DNA from: Cytobacillus citreus
GTDB taxonomy: Bacteria; Bacillota; Bacilli; Bacillales; Cytobacillaceae
Length of the DNA: 64,000 nucleotides
Direction: 5' to 3'
Assembly (NCBI RefSeq): GCF_018343665.1
Contig: NZ_JAGYPM010000002.1
Coordinates: 826,644-890,643 of the forward strand
Position numbers and translations under genes: made by a program. Below the pieces are notes generated by a model that ran no database searches, was not told where the DNA came from, and saw nothing but the letters and a program-made list of their open reading frames with translations. Of the stretch, positions 53,455 to 62,044 are shown piece by piece (the stretch's first letter is position 1; each line of letters starts with the position of its first letter).

Positions 53455-54351
53455 ATGAAAACAGCATTAGGATTATTTTTTACATTATTATGGTCATCTG
53501 CAGCAATAGCAACAAAATTTGGGTTGCATTCAACTACTCCTCTCGTATTAGCTACCACTCGCTTTCTTATCGCTGGAGGTTTGTTATTCCTTTATGTATA
53601 TGTAATTAGAAGAAAATATCCTTGGCCTAAATTACAGGAGTGGAGATCTCTAATTATATTAGGTTTATTAAATACAACCATTTATTTAGGAGCAACATTT
53701 TGGGCATTAAATTATGTTTCAGCGGGTTTATTTAATTTATTTGTAACAACCAATCCTTTCATTGTCGCTTTTCTTTCCTATTTATGGTTAGAGCGAAGAA
53801 TTACTTTAAAAGAATGGATAGGTATGATCATTGCAGCTGCTGGATTACTGATTGCTTCATGGCCATCTCTAACAAATAGTGATGCAACTGTAACTGGGTT
53901 AATTATTTTAGGGTTGGGGATGGTTTCAATGGCTATTGGGAGTGTTTACTTTACAAAATGCAATTTAAATCTGCCAAGTATTGTTATTAATACATGGCAA
54001 GTAACTATAGGTGGATTGGTCTTAATTCCAATAACCTATGTTTTAGAAAAAGAAATTTATTTTTTAAAACTGGATTTGTATCTTATTGGATCGTTAACCT
54101 GGTTAGTGTTCATTATTTCAATTGGTACAATGCTGCTTTGGTTTTACCTATTGAAACAGGATACGGTAAGGGCTAATAATTGGTTATTTACGACTCCAAT
54201 CTTTGGTTATGTATTAGCTGTTATTTTTTTGAATGAATCCATAACTATATTTGATATTGCCGCAACTGTATTAATCATAATTGGTTTATTATTTTCAGGT
54301 AATATAGTCATTCATCCTATCAAAAAAACACAGTATTCGAAGAGTCTGTAG
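53455..54351 (+). CDS. EamA/DMT-family exporter
   Basis: 298 residues, ten helices in two EamA repeats. LGLFFTLLWSSAAIATKFGL opens the first; the second ends NWLFTTPIFGYVLAVIFLNESITIFDIAATVLIIIG, the family signature. AAAGGGG precedes the ATG. It exports an unknown metabolite, probably under the AraC regulator upstream. Third EamA protein of this window, not closely similar to the pair at 3.3-5.1 kb. Confidence 0.85.
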   Translation: MKTALGLFFTLLWSSAAIATKFGLHSTTPLVLATTRFLIAGGLLFLYVYVIRRKYPWPKLQEWRSLIILGLLNTTIYLGATFWALNYVSAGLFNLFVTTNPFIVAFLSYLWLERRITLKEWIGMIIAAAGLLIASWPSLTNSDATVTGLIILGLGMVSMAIGSVYFTKCNLNLPSIVINTWQVTIGGLVLIPITYVLEKEIYFLKLDLYLIGSLTWLVFIISIGTMLLWFYLLKQDTVRANNWLFTTPIFGYVLAVIFLNESITIFDIAATVLIIIGLLFSGNIVIHPIKKTQYSKSL

Positions 54352-54531
54352 GAGTAAAGATATGAAATAAGTTCTACAACTTTCATGAAAATACTTTTAC
54401 AAGAGGTGATGTATTGTGACAACTCAGTTGTGAACTATAAACGTGAAAATCAATTTACCATAAGAAAATCAATATTAATCTTTCATTTATTTAAGTAAAA
54501 TCAAAATAAGTAAAAAAGGGAGGTAATATTA

Positions 54532-54861
54532 GTGGCAACAATTGAGGATTTTTTGAAATTGGATATACGTGTTGGTACAGTAATTAAAGCAGAGGCATTT
54601 CCAGAAGCAAGACAACCAGCAATAAAATTAGAAATTGATTTTGGTGAGATCGGTATTAAACATTCTTCAGCCCAAATTACACGTAGATATGAACCAAAAC
54701 AACTTATTGGAAGTCAAGTGGTTGCAGTAGTAAATTTCCCTCCTAGACGTATCGCAGGTTTTAAATCTGAGGTTTTAGTAATTGGTGGCGTTCCACAAGA
54801 AGGTGACGTTGTACTCTTAAAACCAGATGAACCTGTTAAAAATGGGACACCAGTTGCTTAA
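54532..54861 (+). CDS. csaA: CsaA, tRNA-binding-domain chaperone
   Basis: 109 residues from a GTG start with AAGGGAGGT upstream. One OB-fold tRNA-binding domain: [41 protein letters not shown] in outline, [23 protein letters not shown]. This is the full length and pattern of B. subtilis CsaA, an export-related chaperone/tRNA-binding dimer. Confidence 0.92.
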   Translation: MATIEDFLKLDIRVGTVIKAEAFPEARQPAIKLEIDFGEIGIKHSSAQITRRYEPKQLIGSQVVAVVNFPPRRIAGFKSEVLVIGGVPQEGDVVLLKPDEPVKNGTPVA

Positions 54862-54867
54862 AATATT

Positions 54868-55344
54868 TTGAGACAGTTTAAAGATGATGATATGCCTTCT
54901 CTTCATTCTGTATTTTCAGATTCTGAAACAATGGAATATTACCCAGCCCCATTTAGCTTTGAACACACTCAAAACTGGATTAAAAGAAATCAAGAAAGAT
55001 ACAAAGAATGTGGCTATGGATTATGGGGAATATGTTTAAAGGAAACTAACGAATTAATAGGTGATTATGGACTTGTTAATCAAAAAGTGGATGGAAAAAC
55101 TGAGGTGGAAATTGGATACCATATTAATAAAAAGTATTGGTCAAAAGGGTATGCATCTGAAGCAGCAAAAGCTTGCAAGGAATATGGGTTTTATCAATTA
55201 GGGATTAATAAGTTGATAAGTATAATTGACCCAAGAAATCTTCCATCGATTCGTGTAGCAGAGAAAATGGGTTTCACTAAAGAAAAAGAATCCTTTATTT
55301 TTGACAAAAACCATTATATATATTCAGGGTCTAAAGATACATAA
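54868..55344 (+). pseudogene. GNAT acetyltransferase lacking its N-terminus
   Basis: The protein reads LRQFKDDDMPSLHSVFSDSETMEYYPAPFSFEHT, then EVEIGYHINKKYWSKGYASEAAKACKEYG and IDPRNLPSIRVAEKMGF, a RimJ-type acetyltransferase. Relatives have about ten more residues (the LETERLI strand) before LRQF. Here the frame begins six bases after the csaA stop, in the same frame, with only a TTG and no ribosome binding site. So the 5' end was probably lost when this sequence was joined to csaA. The catalytic part is intact; expression by read-through or reinitiation is possible but unlikely. Confidence 0.6.
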
Positions 55345-55474
55345 GTAACACTTATTAAGCTAAAGGGCGTTATTATTAAAGAAGGATTGCAGCAACCTTT
55401 TTCTTATTTAAGTAACGCTGCAGAATTTCTTAGTAATAAAATTATTTGAATACATTTAATTGGAGGTCACGACT

Positions 55475-55825
55475 ATGAAAATTAAAGGTTTTGGTGGGGT
55501 TTTTTGGAGATCAAAAGATGTTGTTTCATTAAAAAATTGGTATAAAGAAACACTAGGAATTTCGATGGGAGATTGGAATGGTACTGTCATCAAGCCAGAT
55601 GCTGACAACGAAACGATCTTTACTTTCTTTAAAGAAGATAGTGATTATTTTCCAGAAGAACAATCAGTGATGCTAAATTTTCAAGTAGAAAATATCGAAG
55701 CTTGGATGGAGCATTTTAACAAAATTGGAATACCACTTTTAAATGGACCTGAAAAAAGTGAGTTTGGAACATTTATTTGGATTTCTGATCCAGAAGGAAG
55801 ATGGATTGAAATTTGGGAGAAATAA
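55475..55825 (+). CDS. VOC/glyoxalase-fold protein
   Basis: 116 residues from ATG 55475 with GGAGGT eight bases upstream. Two beta-alpha-beta-beta-beta units: GFGGVFWRSKDVVSLKNWYKETLGI and MLNFQVENIEAWMEHFNKIGI, ending FIWISDPEGRWIEIWEK with the typical metal-ligand Glu. Members include glyoxalases, dioxygenases and fosfomycin/bleomycin resistance proteins; this one is of unknown substrate. Confidence 0.85.
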   Translation: MKIKGFGGVFWRSKDVVSLKNWYKETLGISMGDWNGTVIKPDADNETIFTFFKEDSDYFPEEQSVMLNFQVENIEAWMEHFNKIGIPLLNGPEKSEFGTFIWISDPEGRWIEIWEK

Positions 55826-55831
55826 TCTTGA

Positions 55832-56041
55832 ATTAACTTCTTATTAAAGAAACGTGGGCTAGAGCCGGAAGCAAAATATCAGTTTGTTGAGGGAGATAAG
55901 TAAATCAGTAAAGCTATACGGATGGTTGAAAATGATCCTGATATGAGTGGGGGGCAAAAACGTCAGGAAATCGATAAATTAAACAAATTACAAAACTATC
56001 TTGCTTATGAGGTCAGAAAACAAATGGAAGCACAAAAATAG
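55832..56041 (+). pseudogene. Gene remnant with an in-frame stop
   Basis: One frame reads LLKKRGLEPEAKYQFVEGDK, a stop (TAA), then ISKAIRMVENDPDMSGGQKRQEIDKLNKL and YLAYEVRKQMEAQK to 56041, followed by a good terminator. Codon use and the charged helical character on both sides of the stop suggest one former protein whose C-terminus this is. I cannot name the family. No start signal exists for either half. Confidence 0.45.
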
Positions 56042-56045
56042 TGTT

Positions 56046-56092
56046 ATGGGGTAAAGTAGCGGTTTTTCCTGCTCCTTTACCCCGTCTTTTTG
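56046..56092 (+). terminator. Terminator after the 55.8-kb remnant
   Basis: GGGGTAAAG (56048-56056) pairs with CTTTACCCC (56075-56083), followed by GTCTTTTTG. Confidence 0.8.
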
Positions 56093-56188
56093 AATAACAC
56101 GTTTTGGATAGAATTTTATAGCTAAAACAAGTACTGTGATACTAAGATATGGGCTGGGGTTAATGCTGGAGGCTTAGTCCAAATAGAT

Positions 56189-56287
56189 ATGTTGACCTTT
56201 TGGGAATTAATACTAATTTTTTTGTTTTTAATAACATTATTGGGGAGTTACAGAATTTGGTTATGGATAAAACAAAGGGAAATGTAA
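56189..56287 (+). CDS. Candidate small membrane protein (32 residues)
   Basis: ORF of 32 codons: MLTFWELILIFLFLITLL, then GSYRIWLWIKQREM. It is one membrane helix with a basic, Trp-rich tail, the general form of small regulatory or toxin-like membrane peptides. A GGAGG lies 16 bases upstream, which is far, so the start may be the TTG after the ATG or translation may be weak. A perfect terminator follows 35 bases after the stop, supporting a separate transcription unit. Confidence 0.4.
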   Translation: MLTFWELILIFLFLITLLGSYRIWLWIKQREM

Positions 56288-56320
56288 GGATCCTTATTAA
56301 AGTAATGGGTACTTTTATTA

Positions 56321-56352
56321 AAAAAAGGTTGATACGTCAACTTTTTTCTTAT
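56321..56352 (+). terminator. Terminator after the 32-residue ORF
   Basis: AAAAAAGGTTGA and TCAACTTTTTT pair around TACG, with T residues following. Confidence 0.85.
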
Positions 56353-56451
56353 TAGGTGAGAGGAAAAATATAGTAGCAGTTTAGAAGCCACTATATATCT
56401 TTTTATTTTGTTTATAGCTGACCTGATTTATTTACCATTCTATTTTCTGCT

Positions 56452-56489
56452 TTCCCAAAAAAACAAAGCCTCGATCCGAATATCGAGGC
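56452..56489 (-). terminator. Terminator of the lipoprotein gene
   Basis: GCCTCGAT (56468-56475) pairs with ATCGAGGC (56482-56489). On the minus strand it is followed by TTTGTTTTTTT. Confidence 0.85.
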
Positions 56490-56538
56490 CATTCATAAAA
56501 TATGGGAAGTGATAGCGAGTTTAATGTATCGACAGCAT

Positions 56539-57261
56539 TTATTTTTCCAATTCAAAGTTAGCTTCACCAACGCCAAGCTCAGTATTCACAACAATTTTCA
56601 CATCTGCATTTTCGAAGGCTTCGTTTACATAGACGCCGTTTCCTTCAGAAATAAATCCATTGAAGTTCGATTGACCAATTCCTTTAGACGATATGATTTT
56701 TACCCCTACGTCTTTCGGAAGGATAATAGTTGATCGGCCAACACCCATTTCTAAATCAACATCAAAACTTTCCTGCCAATCCCCACTTAAATCTACAGTA
56801 ATGTCCCCGACCCCTCCGTCAATATCAAGTTTACTAAGCTTCAATCCTTGTAAATCAAGGTCTGTTTCCGTTGCTCCTGTTTTCACTTTCAGATTAATCG
56901 GAACATCATTTGTAAGCTGTAGGTCCCAAGTATTTTTTATTCTGCCCTTTTTAATACCTAATACTTTTCCATCAGATTGCTCAATGGTCATTTTGCCAGT
57001 ATTGCCAGTATGTTTGTATTTAACTTTAGGCTTAAGATCATCGATATTGTATTCAATTACTCCTTCAGCCCAATCCTTCGCTTCACCCGAAACATTTATT
57101 TCTCCGATGCCAGCATCCAAGGTGATATCTAATTTTTCCGCTTTATCTTTCTGAACATGAATTTCAAAATCCTTTTCCTTTCCATTAACACTCGAGCTGC
57201 ACCCTGTTATCCATAATAAATTAGCAGCAATAATAATTCCCAATACTAATTTCCTTGTCAT
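56539..57261 (-). CDS. Lipoprotein with a DUF2154/LiaF-like beta-helix domain
   Basis: 240 residues from ATG 57261 (GAGGAG upstream). Lipoprotein signal peptide with lipobox LLWITGC. The mature part is a repeated beta-solenoid: LDITLDAGIGEINVSG, LDIDGGVGDITVDLSG, VDLEMGVGRSTIILPKDVGV, VNTELGVGEANFEL. This matches the cell-wall-active antibiotic response domain (toast_rack/DUF2154 with LiaF-type C-terminus). Family members regulate or sense envelope stress at the membrane. Stands alone. Confidence 0.8.
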   Translation of the reverse strand: MTRKLVLGIIIAANLLWITGCSSSVNGKEKDFEIHVQKDKAEKLDITLDAGIGEINVSGEAKDWAEGVIEYNIDDLKPKVKYKHTGNTGKMTIEQSDGKVLGIKKGRIKNTWDLQLTNDVPINLKVKTGATETDLDLQGLKLSKLDIDGGVGDITVDLSGDWQESFDVDLEMGVGRSTIILPKDVGVKIISSKGIGQSNFNGFISEGNGVYVNEAFENADVKIVVNTELGVGEANFELEK

Positions 57262-57448
57262 TTTAATACTCCTCTGTTTTTTTATGTTAATCAAATTATA
57301 AGATAATAACGAGAAGGTTTGAATCGGTCTTGGAATGAATTTCCACTAAGACTCGAGACCTAGGGGGATTTGAATGTTCTTCGTATTGGCTCTTAACTTA
57401 TAACTTTTGAAGTTTGGGAGAGTGATTGCGAAAAAATAATTTCAATTA

Positions 57449-57655
57449 TTGAAGAAAGTGAGGGTTTTAAAAAAATTCATCATGATATTGCTTTGCGGTA
57501 TAGCTGGAATCGAAAACAGTACATTAGATAAATCAGCAAGCTATATTAAATCTTGGTTAAACGTCTTGAAAAATGCTACTTCATTCATTAATAGTGCTTC
57601 ACAACAAGCGCAAAAAGCAGTTGATTATATACAAGGAATCTCATTTAAAAACTAA
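57449..57655 (+). pseudogene. ArdC-type antirestriction protein, C-terminal remnant
   Basis: The reading frame contains LLCGIAGIENSTLDKSASYIKSWLNVLK and ASQQAQKAVDYIQGI. This is the end of the ArdC/zincin-like metallopeptidase proteins carried by plasmids and conjugative elements, whose HExxH part lies further upstream and is absent here. About 60 of roughly 300 residues remain. It marks a decayed mobile element. Confidence 0.6.
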
Positions 57656-57660
57656 AAATC

Positions 57661-57690
57661 GCCCCTTGCATAGTCGCGATGCAAGGGGAA
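57661..57690. other. GC-rich hairpin
   Basis: CCCCTTGCAT pairs with ATGCAAGGGG around AGTCGCG, without a T run after it. It lies between two remnants of the same decayed element. Confidence 0.6.
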
Positions 57691-57708
57691 TAAAGGAGAG
57701 TGTTAAAT

Positions 57709-58112
57709 ATGGAAACTGTAGTATTATATACTTACAACGGGAGCTTTGAAGTTCCAAGAAAATGGTTAGAAGAAAATATTAACGGAATGAGCTTAGATGT
57801 ATTTTTTTAGATAGCTATACATGGGATGATATAAAATGGTTATACATTCAATCGTTAATGGAAGATGATGGGAAACAAATAAGAAACCTTACCAAAATGT
57901 TGAAAGATGGTTTATCGTTATTTAAAAATGGGGAACAGGAAGTAATTTTACATTCTTGCACCAACGAAAATTATGAATACCAATTTAGTTATTTTGATAA
58001 ATCCGGTCCCGTAGAGGACATTCAGAAAAACACATTAGAAGAAATAGCAAAGAGCATTTATGAATATGGATTTACACTGTGTGCAAAAGATGATTTGAAC
58101 ATAAGAAAATAG
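57709..58112 (+). pseudogene. Unknown protein gene, broken at a T7 run
   Basis: The first frame, with AAAGGAGAG upstream, reads METVVLYTYNGSFEVPRKWLEENINGMSLDVF and stops at 57808. After T7 (57802-57808), the -1 frame continues LDSYTWDDIKWLYIQSLMEDDGKQIRNLTKML and ends CAKDDLNIRK at 58112. The two parts make one coherent acidic protein of about 134 residues with no recognised domain. A one-base indel in the homopolymer is the simplest cause. It lies after the ArdC remnant, so it may be cargo of the same element. Confidence 0.6.
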
Positions 58113-58327
58113 AATTTGATTCCCTGTAACCGTCCAGTAGAATTGAGCAGTTTTCACCAAATAAGTTTAATCAATTTCTCACAATTAAGTTGGAGCACTT
58201 ACTTTGGAAAACAGACATAGGAATCTTATTAGTAGTGAGGAACCCAGCTCTTTCGCCTAATCTAGGAAGTCAAGTACCTTATGTCTACATGAGCGGCTTT
58301 GCTCTGCATCCTTTCTTTTTAAAAAGA

Positions 58328-59248
58328 TTACTTCACGCCTTCTGTCCATTCTTTCACAAGATCCTCATTTTCTTTGACAAACTTTTTTGCAGCGTCAGCA
58401 GGATCTGTTCCATTATTTATATCGACCATAACGCCTTCCAGTAAGTCTTTATTCCACTTAAATTGTTTTAAAATTCGATAGGCTGCCGGGGAATCTTCTT
58501 CCAATCCTTTACGTACAAGGGTATGTATATCATCCGGTTCACCGAATACCTGCCTCGGGTCTTCTAAGTATTTTAAATCATATTTCGTAAAAGCCCAATG
58601 CGGAGACCAAAGGGTAACGATAATATTCTGCTTTTCTTTAATCGCCTTATCAAGTGCTGCCATCATCGATGCATCGCTTGTTGCTTGTAAATTCCATTTA
58701 TCTAATCCGTATATGTCCATGGCTTCTTCTGTAATCTGCATTTGCCCAGCCCCGGGATCAATCCCTGTAATTGTCCACTCCGTATTTTCTCCGATTGAAT
58801 TCGTATTTTTTTTCAAATCCTCGATCGAATCAATATCCACATATTCTGGCACAACAAGACCTAATGGCGCGTTTTTAAGGTTAGGGCCGAGATCAACAAG
58901 TTTCTCCCCATACTGATCCCAATAACTGACATCTGTGTACGGCAGCCATGCAGAAATCATCGCATCAGCAGCACCGTTCGCAACAGCGATATACATTGGA
59001 CCTGTATCAACTTGTTTTAAAGTAACATCATATCCAACACTGTTCAATACTTCCTTTATCACATGATTGCTTGCCACTTCGGTTGCCCATGCGACATAGG
59101 GAATCGTAAGGTCCTTTTTCCCGAGATTATCTCCGTCTGTTGCTGATTGATTCGTCCCCGCTTTATTACTGCCGCACGCTGTTAAAATGACTGAAAAAAT
59201 GAGTATGATCGTAAGGCTTGAAAAATATCGAAGTTTTCTTCTATTCAC
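58328..59248 (-). CDS. Glycine-betaine/proline-betaine ABC substrate-binding lipoprotein (OpuAC-like)
   Basis: 306 residues with a lipoprotein signal (SLTIILIFSVILTACG). The binding domain belongs to the OpuAC family: IPYVAWATEVASNHVIKEVL, MISAWLPYTDVSYWDQYG and VTLWSPHWAFTKYDL, which provide the tryptophans that cage quaternary ammonium ligands. No ATPase or permease gene is next to it, so it must use a transporter encoded elsewhere. Adjacent to gbsR, it fits betaine/choline supply. Confidence 0.9.
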   Translation of the reverse strand: MNRRKLRYFSSLTIILIFSVILTACGSNKAGTNQSATDGDNLGKKDLTIPYVAWATEVASNHVIKEVLNSVGYDVTLKQVDTGPMYIAVANGAADAMISAWLPYTDVSYWDQYGEKLVDLGPNLKNAPLGLVVPEYVDIDSIEDLKKNTNSIGENTEWTITGIDPGAGQMQITEEAMDIYGLDKWNLQATSDASMMAALDKAIKEKQNIIVTLWSPHWAFTKYDLKYLEDPRQVFGEPDDIHTLVRKGLEEDSPAAYRILKQFKWNKDLLEGVMVDINNGTDPADAAKKFVKENEDLVKEWTEGVK

Positions 59249-59392
59249 TATGATCTTCCTTTCTATTGATACCGTCCTTTATCGATGTTTGGTTTTTCTG
59301 ATCTAGAACCCCAATCGAACGAAACGTAAGTGTAATCTACTATTTAGATGGATGCTGACTTCTGGTGTTTTTAGCTGCTTGAAAGGAGTTAA

Positions 59393-59956
59393 CTACCGAG
59401 CATCGTCCTCAATCGGAAGAAACTGAAAAATCTCGCCTGATTCAATTAAATCGATAAGACGGCTTAACCATTTATAATATTTTTTTGAATCGATAATTTG
59501 TTCATGAAGATTTCCCGCATAATCCCTAATTCCGCGGCTAACTTGATCATTATTCATCACACTTTCTAATCCTTTAGCCGCTTTATCAATGGCCACCAAA
59601 TTCATTTCAACTTCTCGTTTCCACTTTTCACAATAAAAAGCAATAAACGATTTAAAGAAATCTCTTTCTGCTGTAAAATACTCCCTTCGTGATCCTTTCT
59701 TCCATGTTCTTTGGACCATCGCGTTGCTTTGCAGTTTTTTCACAGCGGTACTCATACTCGGTTTCGTCATTCCAAGACGATCTTTCATTTGATCTAATGT
59801 CATTTCCCCTTCAATATACATAGTTCCATATAGTCGTCCCGCTGAATGAGTAACACCGTAAAGATCCATCGTTTCCGCAATTGCGCTAATGACAGCCTCC
59901 TTTGCCTGTTCAATAACCTCCAGTGCCCTTTCATCGTTTTTCAACTGCTCAGTCAT
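59393..59956 (-). CDS. gbsR: GbsR, MarR/GbsR-family repressor of choline oxidation
   Basis: 187 residues: an N-terminal helix, a winged helix (MYIEGEMTLDQMKDRLGMTKPSMSTAVKKLQSNAMV) with wing KKGSRREYF, and a C-terminal helical dimerisation part. In B. subtilis, GbsR senses choline and represses gbsAB and opuB. It is divergent from gbsA here, as there. The palindrome at 60181 is a likely binding site. Confidence 0.9.
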   Translation of the reverse strand: MTEQLKNDERALEVIEQAKEAVISAIAETMDLYGVTHSAGRLYGTMYIEGEMTLDQMKDRLGMTKPSMSTAVKKLQSNAMVQRTWKKGSRREYFTAERDFFKSFIAFYCEKWKREVEMNLVAIDKAAKGLESVMNNDQVSRGIRDYAGNLHEQIIDSKKYYKWLSRLIDLIESGEIFQFLPIEDDAR

Positions 59957-60180
59957 CTATTTAAAACCTCCTTATAAACTATTTTTCGTTTAATTTGTTA
60001 AATATATTTTTTATAATACAGGAATGATCTCAATTGTCAAACAATAATTTTATACTTTCCGATAATTATAATTGCCCTTAAATATGAAGAAATCAATGAT
60101 TATGTATACACTTTTAAATTTTCGAAATAATCCCTTTACAATAAAAGAGAACTTATGTTACGTTAATAGTCGTAAATATT

Positions 60181-60198
60181 GTTAAAAATAAATTTAAC
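60181..60198. promoter_or_regulatory. Palindrome before gbsA, probable GbsR operator
   Basis: GTTAAA and TTTAAC form a perfect dyad with a 6-bp centre, 28 bases before the gbsA start codon; GAACTTAAC follows as a further partial half-site. Position between promoter and gene suits a roadblock type of repression. Confidence 0.5.
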
Positions 60199-60225
60199 GA
60201 ACTTAACAAAGGAGGCCGTAATATC

Positions 60226-61698
60226 ATGTCCATACAAAAAATGCACATAGATGGTTCCTGGATAGAGGCGAAATCGCAAGCGACCCGTAAAATTATTAAT
60301 CCATCTAACCAAGAATTGATTGCCACCGTAGCCGAAGGGAATGAAGAAGATGCTGTGCTGGCCATTCGCGCAGCAAGAAAAACGTTTGATCAAGGGAGTT
60401 GGGCTTCAACACCTGCCAATCTACGCGGAAAGCTTATTTACAAAATTGCGGAACTCATTGAACGTGATAAAAGTGAATTGGCCCATCTTGAAACATTGGA
60501 TACTGGCAAAACGCTAATTGAAAGCAAAGGAGATATGGAGGATATCGCGGAAGTATTTCGTTATTTTGCTGGTCTAGCTGATAAAAACGCTGGTGAAATG
60601 ATTGAATCTCCTATTCCGAATTCGATAAGTAAAGTCGTTCGTGAACCGATTGGTGTGTGCGCATTAATCATGCCTTGGAACTATCCTTTGCTACAAGCAG
60701 CTTGGAAAATTGCCCCCGCGCTTGCAGCTGGGAATACAATTGTCATGAAGCCAAGTGAAATCACACCTTTAACAACAATTAAAATCACGGAATTAATTGA
60801 AGAAGTAGGGGTTCCAAAAGGGGTTGTCAACCTTGTGCTCGGGGCAGGAAGCACCGTAGGGCAGGCAATGGCTGATAGTCAGCTCGTTGATTTTATTTCT
60901 TTTACTGGCGGAATTGAAACGGGCAAAAAGATTATGTGTGCGGCAAGCGGAAATGTCAAAAAAATTGCCCTAGAGCTTGGCGGCAAAAACCCTAATATTG
61001 TTTTTGCGGACAGTGATCTAGATGTAGCCGTTGATCAGGCCTTAAATGCAGTCTATTTTCATGCAGGCCAAGTCTGCTCGGCAGGTGCTAGATTACTAGT
61101 TGAAGATCGCATCCATGATTGGTTTGTTGAGCAATTAGTTAAACGCGTGAAAAGAATCAAGCTTGGCAATGGTTTCGATCAGGACACCGAATCAGGACCA
61201 ATGATATCAGCTGAACACCGCCTAAAAGTAGAAGAATATGTAGCAATCGGGAAAAAAGAGGGGGCAAAATTAATTATAGGCGGGGAACGTCCGAAAGATC
61301 CCGCATTGCAAAATGGCTTTTTCTATTTACCGACCATATTTACGGAATGTACTTCCAATATGCGCATCATCCAAGAGGAAATTTTTGGCCCTGTCCTAAC
61401 TGTGGAGCGCTTTTCTTCAGAGGAAGAGGTTATCAAGTTAGCAAACGATACCATTTACGGCCTTGCAGGTGCAGTCTGGTCAAATGATTTAGCAAAGGCC
61501 GAACGTGTCGCAAGCCAATTACGAATGGGTACCGTGTGGATTAATGATTATCATCCTTATTTTGCACAAGCACCATGGGGCGGGTATAAACAATCAGGCA
61601 TTGGCCGTGAACTAGGGAAAAGCGGGCTGGATGAATATACGGAAACAAAACATATCTATCAAAATACAAAACCTGAACCTATGAATTGGTTTAAGTAG
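60226..61698 (+). CDS. gbsA: Betaine-aldehyde dehydrogenase GbsA
   Basis: 490 residues, aldehyde dehydrogenase superfamily. Catalytic Glu in ALELGGKNPNIVF, Cys in YFHAGQVCSAGARLLV, NAD site FTGGIETGKKIM and MPWNYPLLQAAWKIAPALAAGN. It oxidises betaine aldehyde to glycine betaine with NAD. AAAGGAGG precedes the ATG. Together with gbsB it converts choline to glycine betaine. In B. subtilis the two genes are nearly contiguous; here a 346-bp gap with a repeat element separates them. Confidence 0.93.
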   Translation: MSIQKMHIDGSWIEAKSQATRKIINPSNQELIATVAEGNEEDAVLAIRAARKTFDQGSWASTPANLRGKLIYKIAELIERDKSELAHLETLDTGKTLIESKGDMEDIAEVFRYFAGLADKNAGEMIESPIPNSISKVVREPIGVCALIMPWNYPLLQAAWKIAPALAAGNTIVMKPSEITPLTTIKITELIEEVGVPKGVVNLVLGAGSTVGQAMADSQLVDFISFTGGIETGKKIMCAASGNVKKIALELGGKNPNIVFADSDLDVAVDQALNAVYFHAGQVCSAGARLLVEDRIHDWFVEQLVKRVKRIKLGNGFDQDTESGPMISAEHRLKVEEYVAIGKKEGAKLIIGGERPKDPALQNGFFYLPTIFTECTSNMRIIQEEIFGPVLTVERFSSEEEVIKLANDTIYGLAGAVWSNDLAKAERVASQLRMGTVWINDYHPYFAQAPWGGYKQSGIGRELGKSGLDEYTETKHIYQNTKPEPMNWFK

Positions 61699-61721
61699 TA
61701 AACCTAAACTTAGTTTTTATC

Positions 61722-61760
61722 AACGGGCAGTCTCCTATACCGACTGTGGTTTCACTTTAT
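61722..61760. repeat. Short copy of the AACGGGCAGT / GTTTCACTTTAT element
   Basis: AACGGGCAGT (61722-61731) and GTTTCACTTTAT (61749-61760) are only 17 bases apart, so this is an internally deleted copy, directly before the full one. Confidence 0.6.
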
Positions 61761-61768
61761 CGCAGATT

Positions 61769-61924
61769 AACGGGCAGTAAGACCCCCACTTCAAGGTTGC
61801 GAGAGAATTAAAGAAACCTAAGTGGGGGATGAAAGCCGACTAAGAACGCCACGTCCTGTGGCAACGTCGGCACTAGCACGTCCTGTGCGTCGAAAAACCC
61901 CCACTGATGGAAGTTTCACTTTAT
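61769..61924. repeat. Full copy of the AACGGGCAGT / GTTTCACTTTAT element, highly structured
   Basis: 156 bp. Left end AACGGGCAGT, right end GTTTCACTTTAT. Inside: ACCCCCACTT near 61782 can pair with AAGTGGGGG (61820-61828); GCCGAC..GTCGGC encloses GCCAC-GTCCT-GTGGC (61835-61870); GCAC-GTCCT-GTGC follows (61876-61889). A second ACCCCCACT near 61897 can compete for the same G-run. No ORF. It lies in the gbsA-gbsB gap, so the operon transcript must pass through it. Confidence 0.7.
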
Positions 61925-62044
61925 ATGATTGCAAGATTTTTCTAAGTTTTCTATCCCCTGAATCCAATGGGGAATCTTTATCGGTACAATATTTTTTAAC
62001 ATACTAATCAAGATTTAAGCGAATGCGACGAGGAGGAATTTTTT

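Noticed and set aside
57802..57810. Programmed -1 frameshift site at the T7 run
   Set aside because: The zero-frame heptamer is A TTT TTT, not a proper X-XXY-YYZ slippery site, and no downstream stem or pseudoknot is apparent; a simple indel is more likely.
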